A stretch of DNA of 64,000 bases from Tissierellia bacterium (GTDB taxonomy: Bacteria > Bacillota > Clostridia > Tissierellales > Peptoniphilaceae), in the NCBI GenBank assembly GCA_030540635.1, contig JAUNVW010000002.1, forward strand, positions 43,285-107,284. Reading direction: 5' to 3'. The notes under the pieces were generated by a model, which was given only the letters and a program-made list of their open reading frames with translations, did not search any database and was not told the DNA's origin. Below are positions 53,739 to 63,178 of this stretch, in pieces; the stretch's first letter is position 1, and each line of letters starts with the position of its first letter. Position numbers and translations under genes: made by a program.

Positions 53739-54674
53739 TTATCGACTCCTTTTATTTCTCTGCGGTCTTAAAATTTTTTCAAATATGATCGGATCGATGG
53801 AATGGCGTAAAACTTCTTCCACCGCTTTATCGGTAATCTTACAATGTTGATCGGCAATATCTAATAATTGAGGAATTCCCCGGGAACCTTCCGGTGTCAA
53901 GGTGTATAATAGGGATAGTATTTCTTCGAAGAATCCTTTCTGCTCCTGTAAAAAATCGACGCCAATAACATAGGGATCTTTCGATGATCTGAGGAAAGTT
54001 GGATAAATTCCCGATTCTTCTTTCTTTGTTTTTCCCGGATCAAAAACGACGAATTCACCAATCTCTAAATTATTGTAAAAGCCTTCCCGGTCGTAAAATA
54101 TCGGTCCCTTTTTATTATGGATCAAATCGTAAAGGATGGAGGTTTTTAAATCTTCTATGACGCCAACGAGAATAATCCCTTGATCAATACAACATTTCGT
54201 TAATTCTTTATACAACTCTTCTTGGAAAATATGATAACGGATCAAGGAACCATCCATGATTAAGACAGAAGGCGAATGCTCTATGGCCGTTAACGCGACC
54301 TCCAATTCTATTTGCGCTAAACGACGTTCCCGATCCCGTCCCTTTTCCCCTTCATCTCCACTGAGTAAGGGGCAAAAATAGGAGCTTTTTACAATATCGT
54401 CTTTTTTATCCATGGAAGAAATGGCGACGCCGCGATAGATTTCAATATAATGGGGATATAATCCACCATAGGAATTATTGGAACCATCGACGGCCATAAT
54501 TTTTCCCCCTTTGATAATGGATTGTAATGCCTTAGATGGGGCTTTTTCCACATGACCAATTTTACCAAAGGATAAAATAAGATGTCGAATTTGCTCCTTT
54601 GAAAGGTCAACGGGCCGATAATATTCTTTTAAGGCTTCATTCATTTGATCGGCAATTTCATATAAATCATTCAT
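53739..54674 (-). CDS. nurA: NurA-domain nuclease
   Basis: 311-residue nuclease of the RNase H-like NurA family. The first metal-site motif is KIMAVDGSNNSYGG (about residue 57), the next is SVLIMDGSLIRYH, and EGSRGIPQLLDIADQHCKIT is the C-terminal helix pair. NurA dimers act as a 5'-3' exonuclease with HerA. Its start overlaps the rsmI stop by eight bases, so the DNA-end-processing pair is embedded in a housekeeping operon rather than in a defence island. Confidence 0.85.
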   Translation of the reverse strand: MNDLYEIADQMNEALKEYYRPVDLSKEQIRHLILSFGKIGHVEKAPSKALQSIIKGGKIMAVDGSNNSYGGLYPHYIEIYRGVAISSMDKKDDIVKSSYFCPLLSGDEGEKGRDRERRLAQIELEVALTAIEHSPSVLIMDGSLIRYHIFQEELYKELTKCCIDQGIILVGVIEDLKTSILYDLIHNKKGPIFYDREGFYNNLEIGEFVVFDPGKTKKEESGIYPTFLRSSKDPYVIGVDFLQEQKGFFEEILSLLYTLTPEGSRGIPQLLDIADQHCKITDKAVEEVLRHSIDPIIFEKILRPQRNKRSR

Positions 54675-55503
54675 TTTCTAACTCCAATGACAGTTCATAA
54701 CATTGATTCTTATTAAGATGATAAGTTTTGGCAATGAGTTTTACGGCTTGGGATTTTCGGATTCCTTTTTTCATTTCTGCCAAAATTAATGTTTTAATTT
54801 CTTCGTCACCAAGATTAAATTCTTCTTCTTTATCGCCATCGATGATGACGACAAATTCCCCTTTCCATTGGCGTTTTGTCGAAATTTCACAAATCTCTTC
54901 CACCCTACCCCGTAGGATTTCTTCATGGGTTTTTGTTAATTCTCGGCAAAGAGCCATGGCTCGCCTAGGGATTATTTTTTTCAGATCCATTAATGTCCTA
55001 TGGATTCGATGAACGGATTCATAGAAAATAACGGGGCGACGGCTCCTTTGTAAATAAGCCATGAAGTCTTTACGTTCCTTACCATCCCTTGGAATAAAAC
55101 CATCAAAATTAAAGCAATCTGTGGAAAAACCAGAAGAAATCATGGCAGGAATCATCGCCGTTGCTCCCGGTAAAACAACGGGCTCAATATTATGGTGTAG
55201 GGCTTCTTGTATTAAAATTTGACCGGGATCACTGATCCCTGGACTTCCTTGATCGGAAATCAAGGCAATATTTTCACCTTGAATTAATCGATTGATAATC
55301 TCATCACTTCGGCTTTTTTCATTGAATTTATGATAGGACAGCTTGTTGTTTTCAATGCCATAATGGGATAGTAGTTTTCCACTCTCCCGGGTATCTTCAC
55401 ATAATATTAAATCGGCCTCCCTTAATAATCGTAGGCCCCTTAACGTCATATCTTCTAAATTACCAATGGGTGTGGGAATCACATATAATTTTCCTTTTTC
55501 CAT
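54667..55503 (-). CDS. rsmI: 16S rRNA (cytidine1402-2'-O)-methyltransferase
   Basis: Tetrapyrrole methylase-fold enzyme of 278 residues that, with RsmH, modifies C1402 in the ribosomal P site. LYVIPTPIGNLEDMTLRGLRLL at the start, LILCEDTRESGKLL, ALISDQGSPGISDPG and FDGFIPRDGKER are all characteristic. I chose the ATG at 55503, which follows GGGGAA. It belongs to the conserved tmk-holB-ricT-trmN6-rsmI neighbourhood, here separated from trmN6 by 200 bases. Confidence 0.94.
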   Translation of the reverse strand: MEKGKLYVIPTPIGNLEDMTLRGLRLLREADLILCEDTRESGKLLSHYGIENNKLSYHKFNEKSRSDEIINRLIQGENIALISDQGSPGISDPGQILIQEALHHNIEPVVLPGATAMIPAMISSGFSTDCFNFDGFIPRDGKERKDFMAYLQRSRRPVIFYESVHRIHRTLMDLKKIIPRRAMALCRELTKTHEEILRGRVEEICEISTKRQWKGEFVVIIDGDKEEEFNLGDEEIKTLILAEMKKGIRKSQAVKLIAKTYHLNKNQCYELSLELENE

Positions 55504-55606
55504 AAATCTCATTCCCCTTTTCATCCAATATCTTATTTTTATCCATAAATATCGATTATTTCTATTATACCAAATACTTTGGAATCTACCGAATCCACCA
55601 CAGGAT

Positions 55607-55622
55607 AAATCCTATAGGATTT
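55607..55622. repeat. 16-bp perfect palindrome between trmN6 and rsmI
   Basis: AAATCCTATAGGATTT is fully self-complementary, about 100 bases before the rsmI start. It could be an operator, but no promoter is clearly arranged around it. Confidence 0.3.
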
Positions 55623-55703
55623 CCCAGTCGAAAATCCAATGGAGTTTTTATTTTTTCTTTTTCCGATCCTTTTATTTATAAAAACCTTTATTATCGGAGC
55701 ATT

Positions 55704-56405
55704 TCAAACTTTTCCATAATATTGTAAAACTTCCTTTGTATAATGGCCATTATCGTAAATAATCAGTGGTGATTCTATTGTTAAATGCTCCTTGGCATTT
55801 TTTACAAATTCCAAGAGGACCATTTTTGCCCCTTGATTAAGTTTAGAATGTACCATTTTCATCCGTTTTAAAATCAATCCCTGTTCCTTTCCTTGGACAA
55901 TTAATTCCGGCAATCGATGGGGCCGATGAATCAGATAAAGAATACCATTGTTTTTCAGGGATTTTTTCGAAAAACGAAAAAGATCTAAGGAATTCATATG
56001 AATTTCACAGCGACTTATTCGCTGTTCTTGGGAAATTCCATAAATAGTATCATCTTTTTTTAAATAAGGAGGATTGGAGATAATATAATCAAAATCTCGA
56101 AACTCCTCCATATAATCCGTCATATTTCCATGGATTAATTCAATATTTTCTCCGTTTAAACGAAAAGATTTCTCCGCTCGTTTTGCCACATCTTCTTGAA
56201 TTTCCAAGGCAACGACCCGTGATAATGAATACATCGCTTTACAACGTAGACTCAAAATTCCCGAACCTGTTCCAATATCGATCAAGTTCTTTCCCCTTTT
56301 CATCTTTGCAAAAGACGATAATAATATGGCATCAATGCCGAAATTAAAGCCTTTATCGTCCCTATATATTTTTTGTCCCGTTCCTGGGATATCGATGATT
56401 TCCAT
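55704..56405 (-). CDS. trmN6: tRNA1(Val) (adenine37-N6)-methyltransferase
   Basis: SAM-dependent methyltransferase of 233 residues, YfiC/YabB family. SAM loop is IDIGTGSGILSLRC and the catalytic NPPY is in DYIISNPPYLKKDD. The start EIIDIPGTGQKIYRDDKGFNFGIDAILL is typical. In Firmicutes this gene sits beside rsmI, as here. It could instead act on another adenine substrate. Confidence 0.88.
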   Translation of the reverse strand: MEIIDIPGTGQKIYRDDKGFNFGIDAILLSSFAKMKRGKNLIDIGTGSGILSLRCKAMYSLSRVVALEIQEDVAKRAEKSFRLNGENIELIHGNMTDYMEEFRDFDYIISNPPYLKKDDTIYGISQEQRISRCEIHMNSLDLFRFSKKSLKNNGILYLIHRPHRLPELIVQGKEQGLILKRMKMVHSKLNQGAKMVLLEFVKNAKEHLTIESPLIIYDNGHYTKEVLQYYGKV

Positions 56406-56498
56406 AGCTACTCCCCTTTTTTCTCTATTATATCAAATCGTTTTGGGAAGAAGGAATAGGGTATACTATGTATTAGTGTAAAAAGAAGGGAGGATACC

Positions 56499-57410
56499 AT
56501 GAACAATAAGGATTATAGTATTGAAGAGTTAAAGGAAATGCTCGCTTTAGCCGAGGAAAATAAAGATATTTCTTTTCTAAAGTCCATCGATTGGACCGCC
56601 ATTGCCAAGAAATTTTTCCTCGTACTCCTTGTTTTATTCATTGGCATTCAAATCATCAATCTCATTCGCCGATTTGTCCGTAAATTCCTTGAACAAAATG
56701 AATCCACAAGGGGAATTCGTTATTTAATCGATATCATCGTTAAATTTACATTATATATTGTTTTAGTTCTTATTATTTTTTCCATATTGGGAATTCGTTC
56801 CACATCCATTGTCGCATTGGTGGGTTCCTTGGGCATCGGCGTTGGCTTGGCTCTCCAGGGATCTCTTTCTGATCTTGCCGCCGGCATACTCATCGTTCTA
56901 CTACGCCCCTTCCAATATGGCGATCATATTTATTTAGATTCCATGGACAGCCCAAGGCTTACCGTTAAACAAATACGGTTTTTCCAAACGAGATTTCTCA
57001 CGGCTCAAAATTATGATGTGATAATCCCCAATCGGGAACTTATGTCCTCAAAGATTTATAATCTTTCCATGGAAGAAAAAATCCAAATTGAAATCAGTAT
57101 TGATATTTCCTACGATGCGAATATTAAAGAAGCCCGTAGGGCCATTGAAAATGTCTTTGAAGATGAAGGAAGGATTTTGTCCGACCAGGATTATCATGTT
57201 TTTGTTTCTGAGCTTGGCGATAGCGGAATTACTTTAAAAGCAAGGGCCTATGTGAAACCTGAGGATCATTTGCCGGTTACTGTAAGGATGAATGAAAAAA
57301 TTAAAGAAGCCTTTGATCGACAAAATATTGAGATTCCATTTCCACAAATGGATGTCTTTATTAAAGATCCAAAGGGACAGAAAACGGCAATGGGCGAAAT
57401 TAAATCATAA
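56499..57410 (+). CDS. mechanosensitive channel, MscS family (second copy)
   Basis: Osmotic-release channel of 303 residues, not closely similar to the one at 16 kb. A charged N-terminal tail (1-35) precedes three helices, with a pore helix in LVGSLGIGVGLALQGSLSDLAAG. The beta domain has FQYGDHIYLD and the vestibule carries NREL. Ribosome site AGGGAGG. Lone plus-strand gene with a terminator at 57438. Confidence 0.9.
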   Translation: MNNKDYSIEELKEMLALAEENKDISFLKSIDWTAIAKKFFLVLLVLFIGIQIINLIRRFVRKFLEQNESTRGIRYLIDIIVKFTLYIVLVLIIFSILGIRSTSIVALVGSLGIGVGLALQGSLSDLAAGILIVLLRPFQYGDHIYLDSMDSPRLTVKQIRFFQTRFLTAQNYDVIIPNRELMSSKIYNLSMEEKIQIEISIDISYDANIKEARRAIENVFEDEGRILSDQDYHVFVSELGDSGITLKARAYVKPEDHLPVTVRMNEKIKEAFDRQNIEIPFPQMDVFIKDPKGQKTAMGEIKS

Positions 57411-57437
57411 AAAGATTGATGATCTTCTACATTCAAT

Positions 57438-57498
57438 AAAAAACATCCCGTAAAAACTTTATTCGGATCGAACCCTTAAGTTTTCGGGATGTTTTTTT
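57438..57498. terminator. long bidirectional terminator
   Basis: AAAAAACATCCCG and CGGGATGTTTTTT outer arms, with AAAACTT/AAGTTTT inner stem, between the convergent mscS and flippase-like genes. Confidence 0.85.
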
Positions 57499-58588
57499 AT
57501 GATTTTACTTCGTCGTTTATTGTCCTTCGGCCACCAATTGATCTTTTTTTCCGATGCTCTTCCAAGGGATTTTCCCGTTCAATGACCCGTTTTTTCATGG
57601 TAGTTAGTACAATCCCCCCAAGGAGCAAACCGAAATAAAGGGTTGAAACCCTATTTAAAAACATCCACGTAAAGGCTCCCGATGGATTGGTAATTTTACT
57701 TAAAACATCCAACATCCCCGCTTCTGTGATGCCAAGACTTCCTGGAATGGGTACACTTTCTACGGCAACAATGATTAAGGTTTGAATAGCTAGGATTTCA
57801 ATGAAATTTAATTGGTCATATCCCAATGCTCGATATACCCAATAGGGGATGGAATAGGAGCAAATTAACATCATGAAGATCATTGGAATTAAATAAATAA
57901 AAACCAAGGGCTCTTTTTTTAATTCCACGGTACATTCTTGGTATTCTCCCATACTTCGATCAAGACGTTCTTCATATTTTGTCAATCGTTTTAAAAGGGG
58001 AATTTTTCCAATAAAAGAAAATAGTTTTTTCACCATCTTTAAAACTTTATTTTCAGAAAAGGTAAAAAGCATTAAAAGAATGACAAAAAACAACTGGGCA
58101 CCAATTCCATAGACGATAAAGGGCCGTAATAGGGATCGACGAACGGGCTCACTTGCCGGATGAAAGACAAAGAATAAACTCATCGTCGCTAAACAAATAT
58201 GATAGACCATATTAAAAGGAAATAAACTCATCATACAAGCTCCAGGGGATATGCCGTCACGGAGCATAAAATACAATTGTCCCGGTTGACCTCCACTTCC
58301 TCCCGGAGTGATAATACTAAAAAAATAATCAACAAAGGCATAAGCCCAGCTCCTTCTTATACTTATGGGATAATGAAACTTTTTTAGTAAATAACGATAG
58401 CTTATGGCCTCAAAGAACAAATAAGCGAGAAAACTTAAAAATGCCAGGATAAGGAATCGATGGTCCGTCCTTTGTAACACCCTACCCATCTCTTTAGGAT
58501 TTGTTTTCTTGTATAAGAAGAATAAAATGGCCAGGGAAGATAATAGGATTAAACCTACTTTTTTCGCGTTTTTATTCTCCATTTCCAT
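57497..58588 (-). CDS. UPF0104/lysylphosphatidylglycerol synthase transmembrane-domain protein
   Basis: Polytopic membrane protein of 363 residues with about eight helices, homologous to the flippase domain of MprF but without the aminoacyl-transfer domain. Motifs include SYRYLLKKFH, IITPGGSGGQPGQLYFML and PIPGSLGITEAG. It may move a glycolipid or other lipid across the membrane. Overlaps the deacetylase gene by 17 bases in a three-gene envelope operon. Confidence 0.85.
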   Translation of the reverse strand: MEMENKNAKKVGLILLSSLAILFFLYKKTNPKEMGRVLQRTDHRFLILAFLSFLAYLFFEAISYRYLLKKFHYPISIRRSWAYAFVDYFFSIITPGGSGGQPGQLYFMLRDGISPGACMMSLFPFNMVYHICLATMSLFFVFHPASEPVRRSLLRPFIVYGIGAQLFFVILLMLFTFSENKVLKMVKKLFSFIGKIPLLKRLTKYEERLDRSMGEYQECTVELKKEPLVFIYLIPMIFMMLICSYSIPYWVYRALGYDQLNFIEILAIQTLIIVAVESVPIPGSLGITEAGMLDVLSKITNPSGAFTWMFLNRVSTLYFGLLLGGIVLTTMKKRVIERENPLEEHRKKRSIGGRRTINDEVKS

Positions 58589-59216
58589 TCTTTCCTTTCA
58601 AAAAAGATTGTAGCTCTTTAATCATTTGATATTTCGCTTCTTCTCCAGCTGTGCCTTCTGTTCCATCATGGAGAACTAAAAGATGATGATTGATGGCCTT
58701 ATTCTTTAGTTTATCCGCCAGTATTCCCGGTTCATATTCTTCCCAATCGCCCAAAAGATCATCCCATTGGATAATGTTCATCTTCTCTTTTTTCAATAGA
58801 TAATAAAGATATAGATTATAGCTTCCATAGGGTCCTCTAAAATATTTCGGATAAAATCCAATATCTTGAAATGCCCTTAATCCTTGGTAAAAATCCCTTC
58901 GTGTTTTCAACGGTCCTGAAAACAAATAATTAATATGAGCATATCCATGGAATCCTAAATCATGTTCTTTTTCAATGCGTCGAATGATATCTTCATTTCC
59001 CTTGACTTTTTTCCCAAGGGGAAAGAAATAGGCTTTCTCTTCATATTTTTCCAGTAAATCCAGTAATTCTTCAGTGATCTCTGTCGGCCCATCATCAAAA
59101 CTTAAACGATAATCACCGGGGACATCCCCCCGGTGATTTTTGCGAATCCATAACGCCGTTATGGGGCCATATATCAGATAGATGGAAAGAAGGATGAAAA
59201 AATATTTCACGAACAC
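58572..59216 (-). CDS. polysaccharide deacetylase (NodB domain)
   Basis: Membrane-anchored carbohydrate esterase 4 enzyme of 214 residues. One N-terminal helix (about 3-22) is followed by motif 1 RLSFDDGPTE (catalytic and metal Asp), motif 2 GFHGYAHINY (metal His pair) and motif 3 RGPYGSYNLY; the C-terminal LVLHDG is motif 5. It removes acetyl groups from GlcNAc-type sugars. Between a glycosyltransferase and a flippase-like gene it may act on a GlcNAc-containing lipid or glycan. Confidence 0.88.
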   Translation of the reverse strand: MFVKYFFILLSIYLIYGPITALWIRKNHRGDVPGDYRLSFDDGPTEITEELLDLLEKYEEKAYFFPLGKKVKGNEDIIRRIEKEHDLGFHGYAHINYLFSGPLKTRRDFYQGLRAFQDIGFYPKYFRGPYGSYNLYLYYLLKKEKMNIIQWDDLLGDWEEYEPGILADKLKNKAINHHLLVLHDGTEGTAGEEAKYQMIKELQSFLKGKNGNGE

Positions 59217-60256
59217 ATCGCCTTCTCCCCTTCAATCCATCGGGGAAATTCATGGGGACAAAATGAAGATTTAATGGCTTTCATATTCTCTTTATAGGAG
59301 GCGATATCCCCTTCTTCAAGAATGTGATCCAAATGGGTAATACTCGGTAACTCCCGTCCAATCCTCGCTTCGGATATAAAATTTGCATTTTTAATTTCCT
59401 GGGTTAAATAGGGAGGAAAGTAAATCACCGGTGTTTCCGTTAAAATGGCTTCCGATACACTCATTCCTCCGGCCTTCGTTAAGATTACATCGGCCCATTC
59501 CATAAATTCATCCATATTGTCGACGAAGGAATATATTTTAATATGATGATTTTCATATTTCTTTATTTTCCGATAAATATCTTTGTTTTTACCGCAAATA
59601 ATTTTAAAATCAATATTCTGAAAATCATGTAATACCTCATAAAATTCTAGATTTTCCGGCAGTATTCCCAATCCACCTCCAGAGATTAGAACATGGTAGC
59701 GATCTTCATTTTTCGAAACTTTTTTTACCTTTTTCATTTCACAGAGACCATAGACGAGGATTTTCTCCTTTGGTACACCCTTTTGGACTAATTCCTCTTT
59801 TGTCATTTTTGTTGCCACAAGATAAAGGGATGTTTTTTCATTGACCCATAATTCATGGGTCGAAAAATCCGTAATACAAGTTACTAAAGGGATCTGTAAA
59901 TTTCGCTTTTCCAAATATTTGGAAATTAAATAGGCACTGACGGAATATGTGGCAATGAAAATATCTGGCAATTCCCGTTGATCGAGATATTTGAAAAATC
60001 TTCTTTTTAAAAACTCAAGACGATCTAAGACATTTTCCTTGGATTCATCGGCTTTGGAAAATAATTTGAAAAATAACCCCTGCTCCTTGATCATTTCTTT
60101 ATAAGCACTATAAATAAGATTTACATAATTCGGATAAAGCTCTCCATAGAGATCAAGTAATTCCATCTGATGATCGGATTTTAATTGATCGACAATACGT
60201 AATGCTGCTTTATAATGGCCCAAACCAAAACGGCAAGTATAGATATCAATTTTCAT
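59207..60256 (-). CDS. GT28/MGDG-synthase-like glycosyltransferase
   Basis: Glycosyltransferase of 349 residues with the MGDG-synthase N-terminal domain (TCRFGLGHYKAALRIVDQL) and the GT28 C-terminal domain with HVLISGGGLGILPEN and VILTKAGGMSVSEAI, which bind UDP-sugar. Related to MurG and UgtP, so it likely adds glucose, galactose or GlcNAc to diacylglycerol at the inner leaflet. The ATG at 60256 follows GAGGTG. First gene of the operon with the deacetylase (10-base overlap) and flippase-like protein. Confidence 0.85.
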   Translation of the reverse strand: MKIDIYTCRFGLGHYKAALRIVDQLKSDHQMELLDLYGELYPNYVNLIYSAYKEMIKEQGLFFKLFSKADESKENVLDRLEFLKRRFFKYLDQRELPDIFIATYSVSAYLISKYLEKRNLQIPLVTCITDFSTHELWVNEKTSLYLVATKMTKEELVQKGVPKEKILVYGLCEMKKVKKVSKNEDRYHVLISGGGLGILPENLEFYEVLHDFQNIDFKIICGKNKDIYRKIKKYENHHIKIYSFVDNMDEFMEWADVILTKAGGMSVSEAILTETPVIYFPPYLTQEIKNANFISEARIGRELPSITHLDHILEEGDIASYKENMKAIKSSFCPHEFPRWIEGEKAMCS

Positions 60257-60350
60257 AATAGACACCTCTTCTTCTGTTCTAATTTTATTATACCCTCTAT
60301 TAATGCCTTTGTGTTTAAAGTTGCCAAATTGTAATATTCCCGTTTCTTTT

Positions 60351-60379
60351 TTGAAATATTAGATGATATATTGTATGAT
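60351..60379 (+). promoter_or_regulatory. promoter of the CPBP protease gene
   Basis: -35 TTGAAA, 17-base spacer, -10 TATGAT, about 50 bases before the start codon. Confidence 0.7.
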
Positions 60380-60427
60380 GTAATGAAATAACAGTATTCG
60401 TCCTACATCAATTACAAAGGAGTTGCT

Positions 60428-61216
60428 ATGGATCAAAAGAATAATTATTTCGCCGTTATCTTCCCCTGTCTTTTTGCAATTGCTCTTGTTCTAATTTCCC
60501 AAAGCATTGCTCCTCTTGGGATTCACAAGATCTATTACAGTAATACCAAGATCACGGATCCTAATTTTATCGATCGCTTTTATTGGGAAATTTATATATT
60601 CAGCTGTTTGTTTCAAATGATTATTATTTCCATCGTCCTTTATCACAATAAAAAAGATGTGAAACCCCGATCCATTCCAATTACAAAAAGAATAGCCTTT
60701 TCTTCCATCATCTTAATCTTTTTCTTTTCAGCTTTATCGGTGCTATATTTAATCCTTTTTGAAAAGCTAAGCGATATTTTTCCAAATATCGCCGAAAAAC
60801 TTACTCTTTACGAAGAACTTATGGATTTCGGTGAAGAAATGACAACTTCTCAATTACTTTTTATTAGCGCTATTTTAGCTCCCATTGTTGAAGAATTGGT
60901 TTTTCGCCGGTATCTTTACTGTCGTTGCTGTTATTATCTGTCTCCAAATTATGCCATAATCCTAAGTGCTTTCGTCTTTGCTTTGATCCATTTCAATTTT
61001 GTTCAATCGGGATATGCTTTCTTTGGTGGTCTTGTTTTGACATATATCTATCGTAAAACAGGATCATTACTCCTATGTATCGGACTACATATGATGAATA
61101 ATTTTCTTGGTTTCATGCCGATTAATGCTCCGATTCTTCTCGTCTTTCTGTTTTCTATTTTGGCAAGCCCTTGGGCAATTATGAATCTTCAGAAGATCCA
61201 GGCAAAAGATCAATAA
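60428..61216 (+). CDS. CPBP-family intramembrane glutamic protease (CAAX-like)
   Basis: Polytopic membrane protein of 262 residues with about seven helices. The Abi/CPBP motifs are present: APIVEELVFRRYL (the catalytic EExxxR) near residue 155, and FALIHFNF (motif 2 with conserved His), then LCIGLHMMNNF. Members process lipoproteins, prenylated proteins or peptide self-immunity. Ribosome site AAAGGAG. Monocistronic; substrate unknown. Confidence 0.88.
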   Translation: MDQKNNYFAVIFPCLFAIALVLISQSIAPLGIHKIYYSNTKITDPNFIDRFYWEIYIFSCLFQMIIISIVLYHNKKDVKPRSIPITKRIAFSSIILIFFFSALSVLYLILFEKLSDIFPNIAEKLTLYEELMDFGEEMTTSQLLFISAILAPIVEELVFRRYLYCRCCYYLSPNYAIILSAFVFALIHFNFVQSGYAFFGGLVLTYIYRKTGSLLLCIGLHMMNNFLGFMPINAPILLVFLFSILASPWAIMNLQKIQAKDQ

Positions 61217-61242
61217 AAAAGCACGCCCTATGCGTGCTTTTT
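61215..61242 (+). terminator. terminator of the CPBP gene
   Basis: AAAAAAGCACGC / CCTAT / GCGTGCTTTTT directly at the CPBP stop; also has a T run on the opposite strand and may catch ferredoxin transcripts. Confidence 0.85.
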
Positions 61243-61245
61243 ATC

Positions 61246-61267
61246 AAGAACGATACATATCGTTCTT
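61246..61267 (-). terminator. hairpin downstream of the ferredoxin gene
   Basis: AAGAACGATA-CA-TATCGTTCTT, perfect ten-base arms 18 bases past the ferredoxin stop, without a long T run of its own. It stands in tandem with the 61215-61242 hairpin. Confidence 0.5.
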
Positions 61268-61284
61268 TCCCCTATTTATGTAGT

Positions 61285-61491
<207 letters not shown>

Positions 61492-61569
61492 TCATGTTTT
61501 ATCTCAAATTGCAAGAGGTAGTGATTTTTTTAATTAATAACCTTTATCATTTAGAGGAAGGATAGTTCC

Positions 61570-62385
61570 CTATCCTTCCATAAATTCGACATCATCGACG
61601 GAATACTCCATAATTTCTTCCGTACCATCTGTTAATTGTATTCTCATTTTTACGGTTTCCATTAATGTATTGGTTTCGACCACAGGACCTTCCCCATCCT
61701 CGGTTTTTCCATAATCCCCATATTGGGGCATTCGTTTTAATTTTTCTTCATATCCATCTTGTTCATAACGTAAGCAGCACATTAAACGGCCACATAATCC
61801 TGAAATTTTTGAAGGATTTAAGGATAAAGATTGTTCTTTTGCCATTTTTATTGATACCGGATTGAAATCGCAAAGAAATCTTTTGCAACAACAAGACTGA
61901 CCACAGGGTCCAATGCCACCGAGTATTTTCGCTTGATCCCTCACGCCGATTTGTCGTAATTCAATCCGAATTTTGAAAATATAGGCTAAATCCTTGACCA
62001 ATTCTCGAAAATCCACCCGATGATCTGCGGTGAAATAAAAAATGACTTTATTATTGTCAAAAGTGTATTCACAATCGACTAATTTCATCGCTAATCCATG
62101 GTCTTTTATTTTTTCTTCACAAATATCCAGGGCATCCACTGCTTTTTTTAAATTTTCTTTATGAATAAACTTATCGGCTTCATCTGCAATTCGGATCACT
62201 GGTTTTAGTTCTGTTCCCAAACTTTCTTCTTCTACTGTTTTTTTGGAAATAACACAATGACCGTATTCAATCCCCCTTGCAGTTTCAACGATAAGATCGT
62301 CTCCTAATTGAATGGGAAGGTCCTTTGGATCGAAATAATAGATTTTCCCCGATTGTTTAAATCGGACGCCAACTACTTCAATCAT
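61570..62385 (-). CDS. ricT: PSP1-domain protein RicT (YaaT)
   Basis: 271-residue protein that in Bacillus forms the RicA-RicF-RicT complex acting in RNase Y-dependent mRNA maturation. The PSP1 domain (about 60-150) is followed by the cysteine-rich GGIGPCGQSCCCKRFL and SGLCGRLMCCLRYEQ that help hold an Fe-S cluster. Its start overlaps holB by eight bases, the normal Firmicutes order. A hairpin GGAAGGATAG/CTATCCTTCC overlaps its stop (61556-61579). Confidence 0.92.
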   Translation of the reverse strand: MIEVVGVRFKQSGKIYYFDPKDLPIQLGDDLIVETARGIEYGHCVISKKTVEEESLGTELKPVIRIADEADKFIHKENLKKAVDALDICEEKIKDHGLAMKLVDCEYTFDNNKVIFYFTADHRVDFRELVKDLAYIFKIRIELRQIGVRDQAKILGGIGPCGQSCCCKRFLCDFNPVSIKMAKEQSLSLNPSKISGLCGRLMCCLRYEQDGYEEKLKRMPQYGDYGKTEDGEGPVVETNTLMETVKMRIQLTDGTEEIMEYSVDDVEFMEG

Positions 62386-63178
62386 CTAATCCCTCCATAA
62401 TTGATAATAATAATTCCTCCATACATAGTCGTTCATTGACATGATTTTTTCGATGATATTGTATCTCTTCGGTTTTTTGTATAAAACGGCGAATGATCTC
62501 TGGCCGTAAATGGCCATATTTCTCATATAAATCAATAAATTCTGGAAAATAATATTGATCCCCACCAAGATAATGCTCCAATAAATCCCGTAAAAAGTAT
62601 TCAATAGATTCAAAGACAATATCCTGTTCTTCAAAATATTCTTGGCTATCGAATAAAACAAGAAGATCCCGTTGAAGTACACTTTCCATCATTTTCTTAA
62701 ATTGTTCTTTTTCCGGAATGTCCTTACCTTCTTTTCTTCGATAATAATGCAGAATTCGACAACGGGAACATATTGTGGGCAATACCTTTTGTTCCGAATC
62801 GGCGGTAAGTACAAAAACGCCATACTCCGGTGGTTCCTCCAATAGCTTTAATAGGGCATTTGCCGCTTCAACTCGAAGGTCTTGGGCATTTTTAATCACA
62901 CATAATTTATAATCGGATTCCAAAGGAGAGGTTGTGAAAAATTTTTGTATCTCCCGAATTTCATCGATTTTGATTTGCCCCTTAAGGGATTCGATGATAT
63001 ATAGATCGGAAAGGACATCTTCCTTTAATTTATGGGCGGTGTTTTCATCTTTTACGAGAAAATATTTCATAATTTCTTCCAAATCTTCGAGGATTTCTTT
63101 TTCATTTTCGCCAATCAATAGCGTTCCATGGGAAAGGGAACCTTCTTCCATTTGTCGAGCTAAAGATGAATTATTCAT
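62378..63178 (-). CDS. holB: DNA polymerase III delta-prime subunit
   Basis: Clamp-loader subunit of 266 residues. It has a degenerate AAA+ domain (no intact Walker A, as expected for delta-prime). It carries DEIREIQKFF, LCVIKNAQDLRVEAANALLKLLEEPPEYGVFVLTAD with the SRC-like sensor TICSRCRILHY. Located between the c-di-AMP receptor genes and ricT, the conserved position. Confidence 0.92.
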   Translation of the reverse strand: MNNSSLARQMEEGSLSHGTLLIGENEKEILEDLEEIMKYFLVKDENTAHKLKEDVLSDLYIIESLKGQIKIDEIREIQKFFTTSPLESDYKLCVIKNAQDLRVEAANALLKLLEEPPEYGVFVLTADSEQKVLPTICSRCRILHYYRRKEGKDIPEKEQFKKMMESVLQRDLLVLFDSQEYFEEQDIVFESIEYFLRDLLEHYLGGDQYYFPEFIDLYEKYGHLRPEIIRRFIQKTEEIQYHRKNHVNERLCMEELLLSIMEGLDD

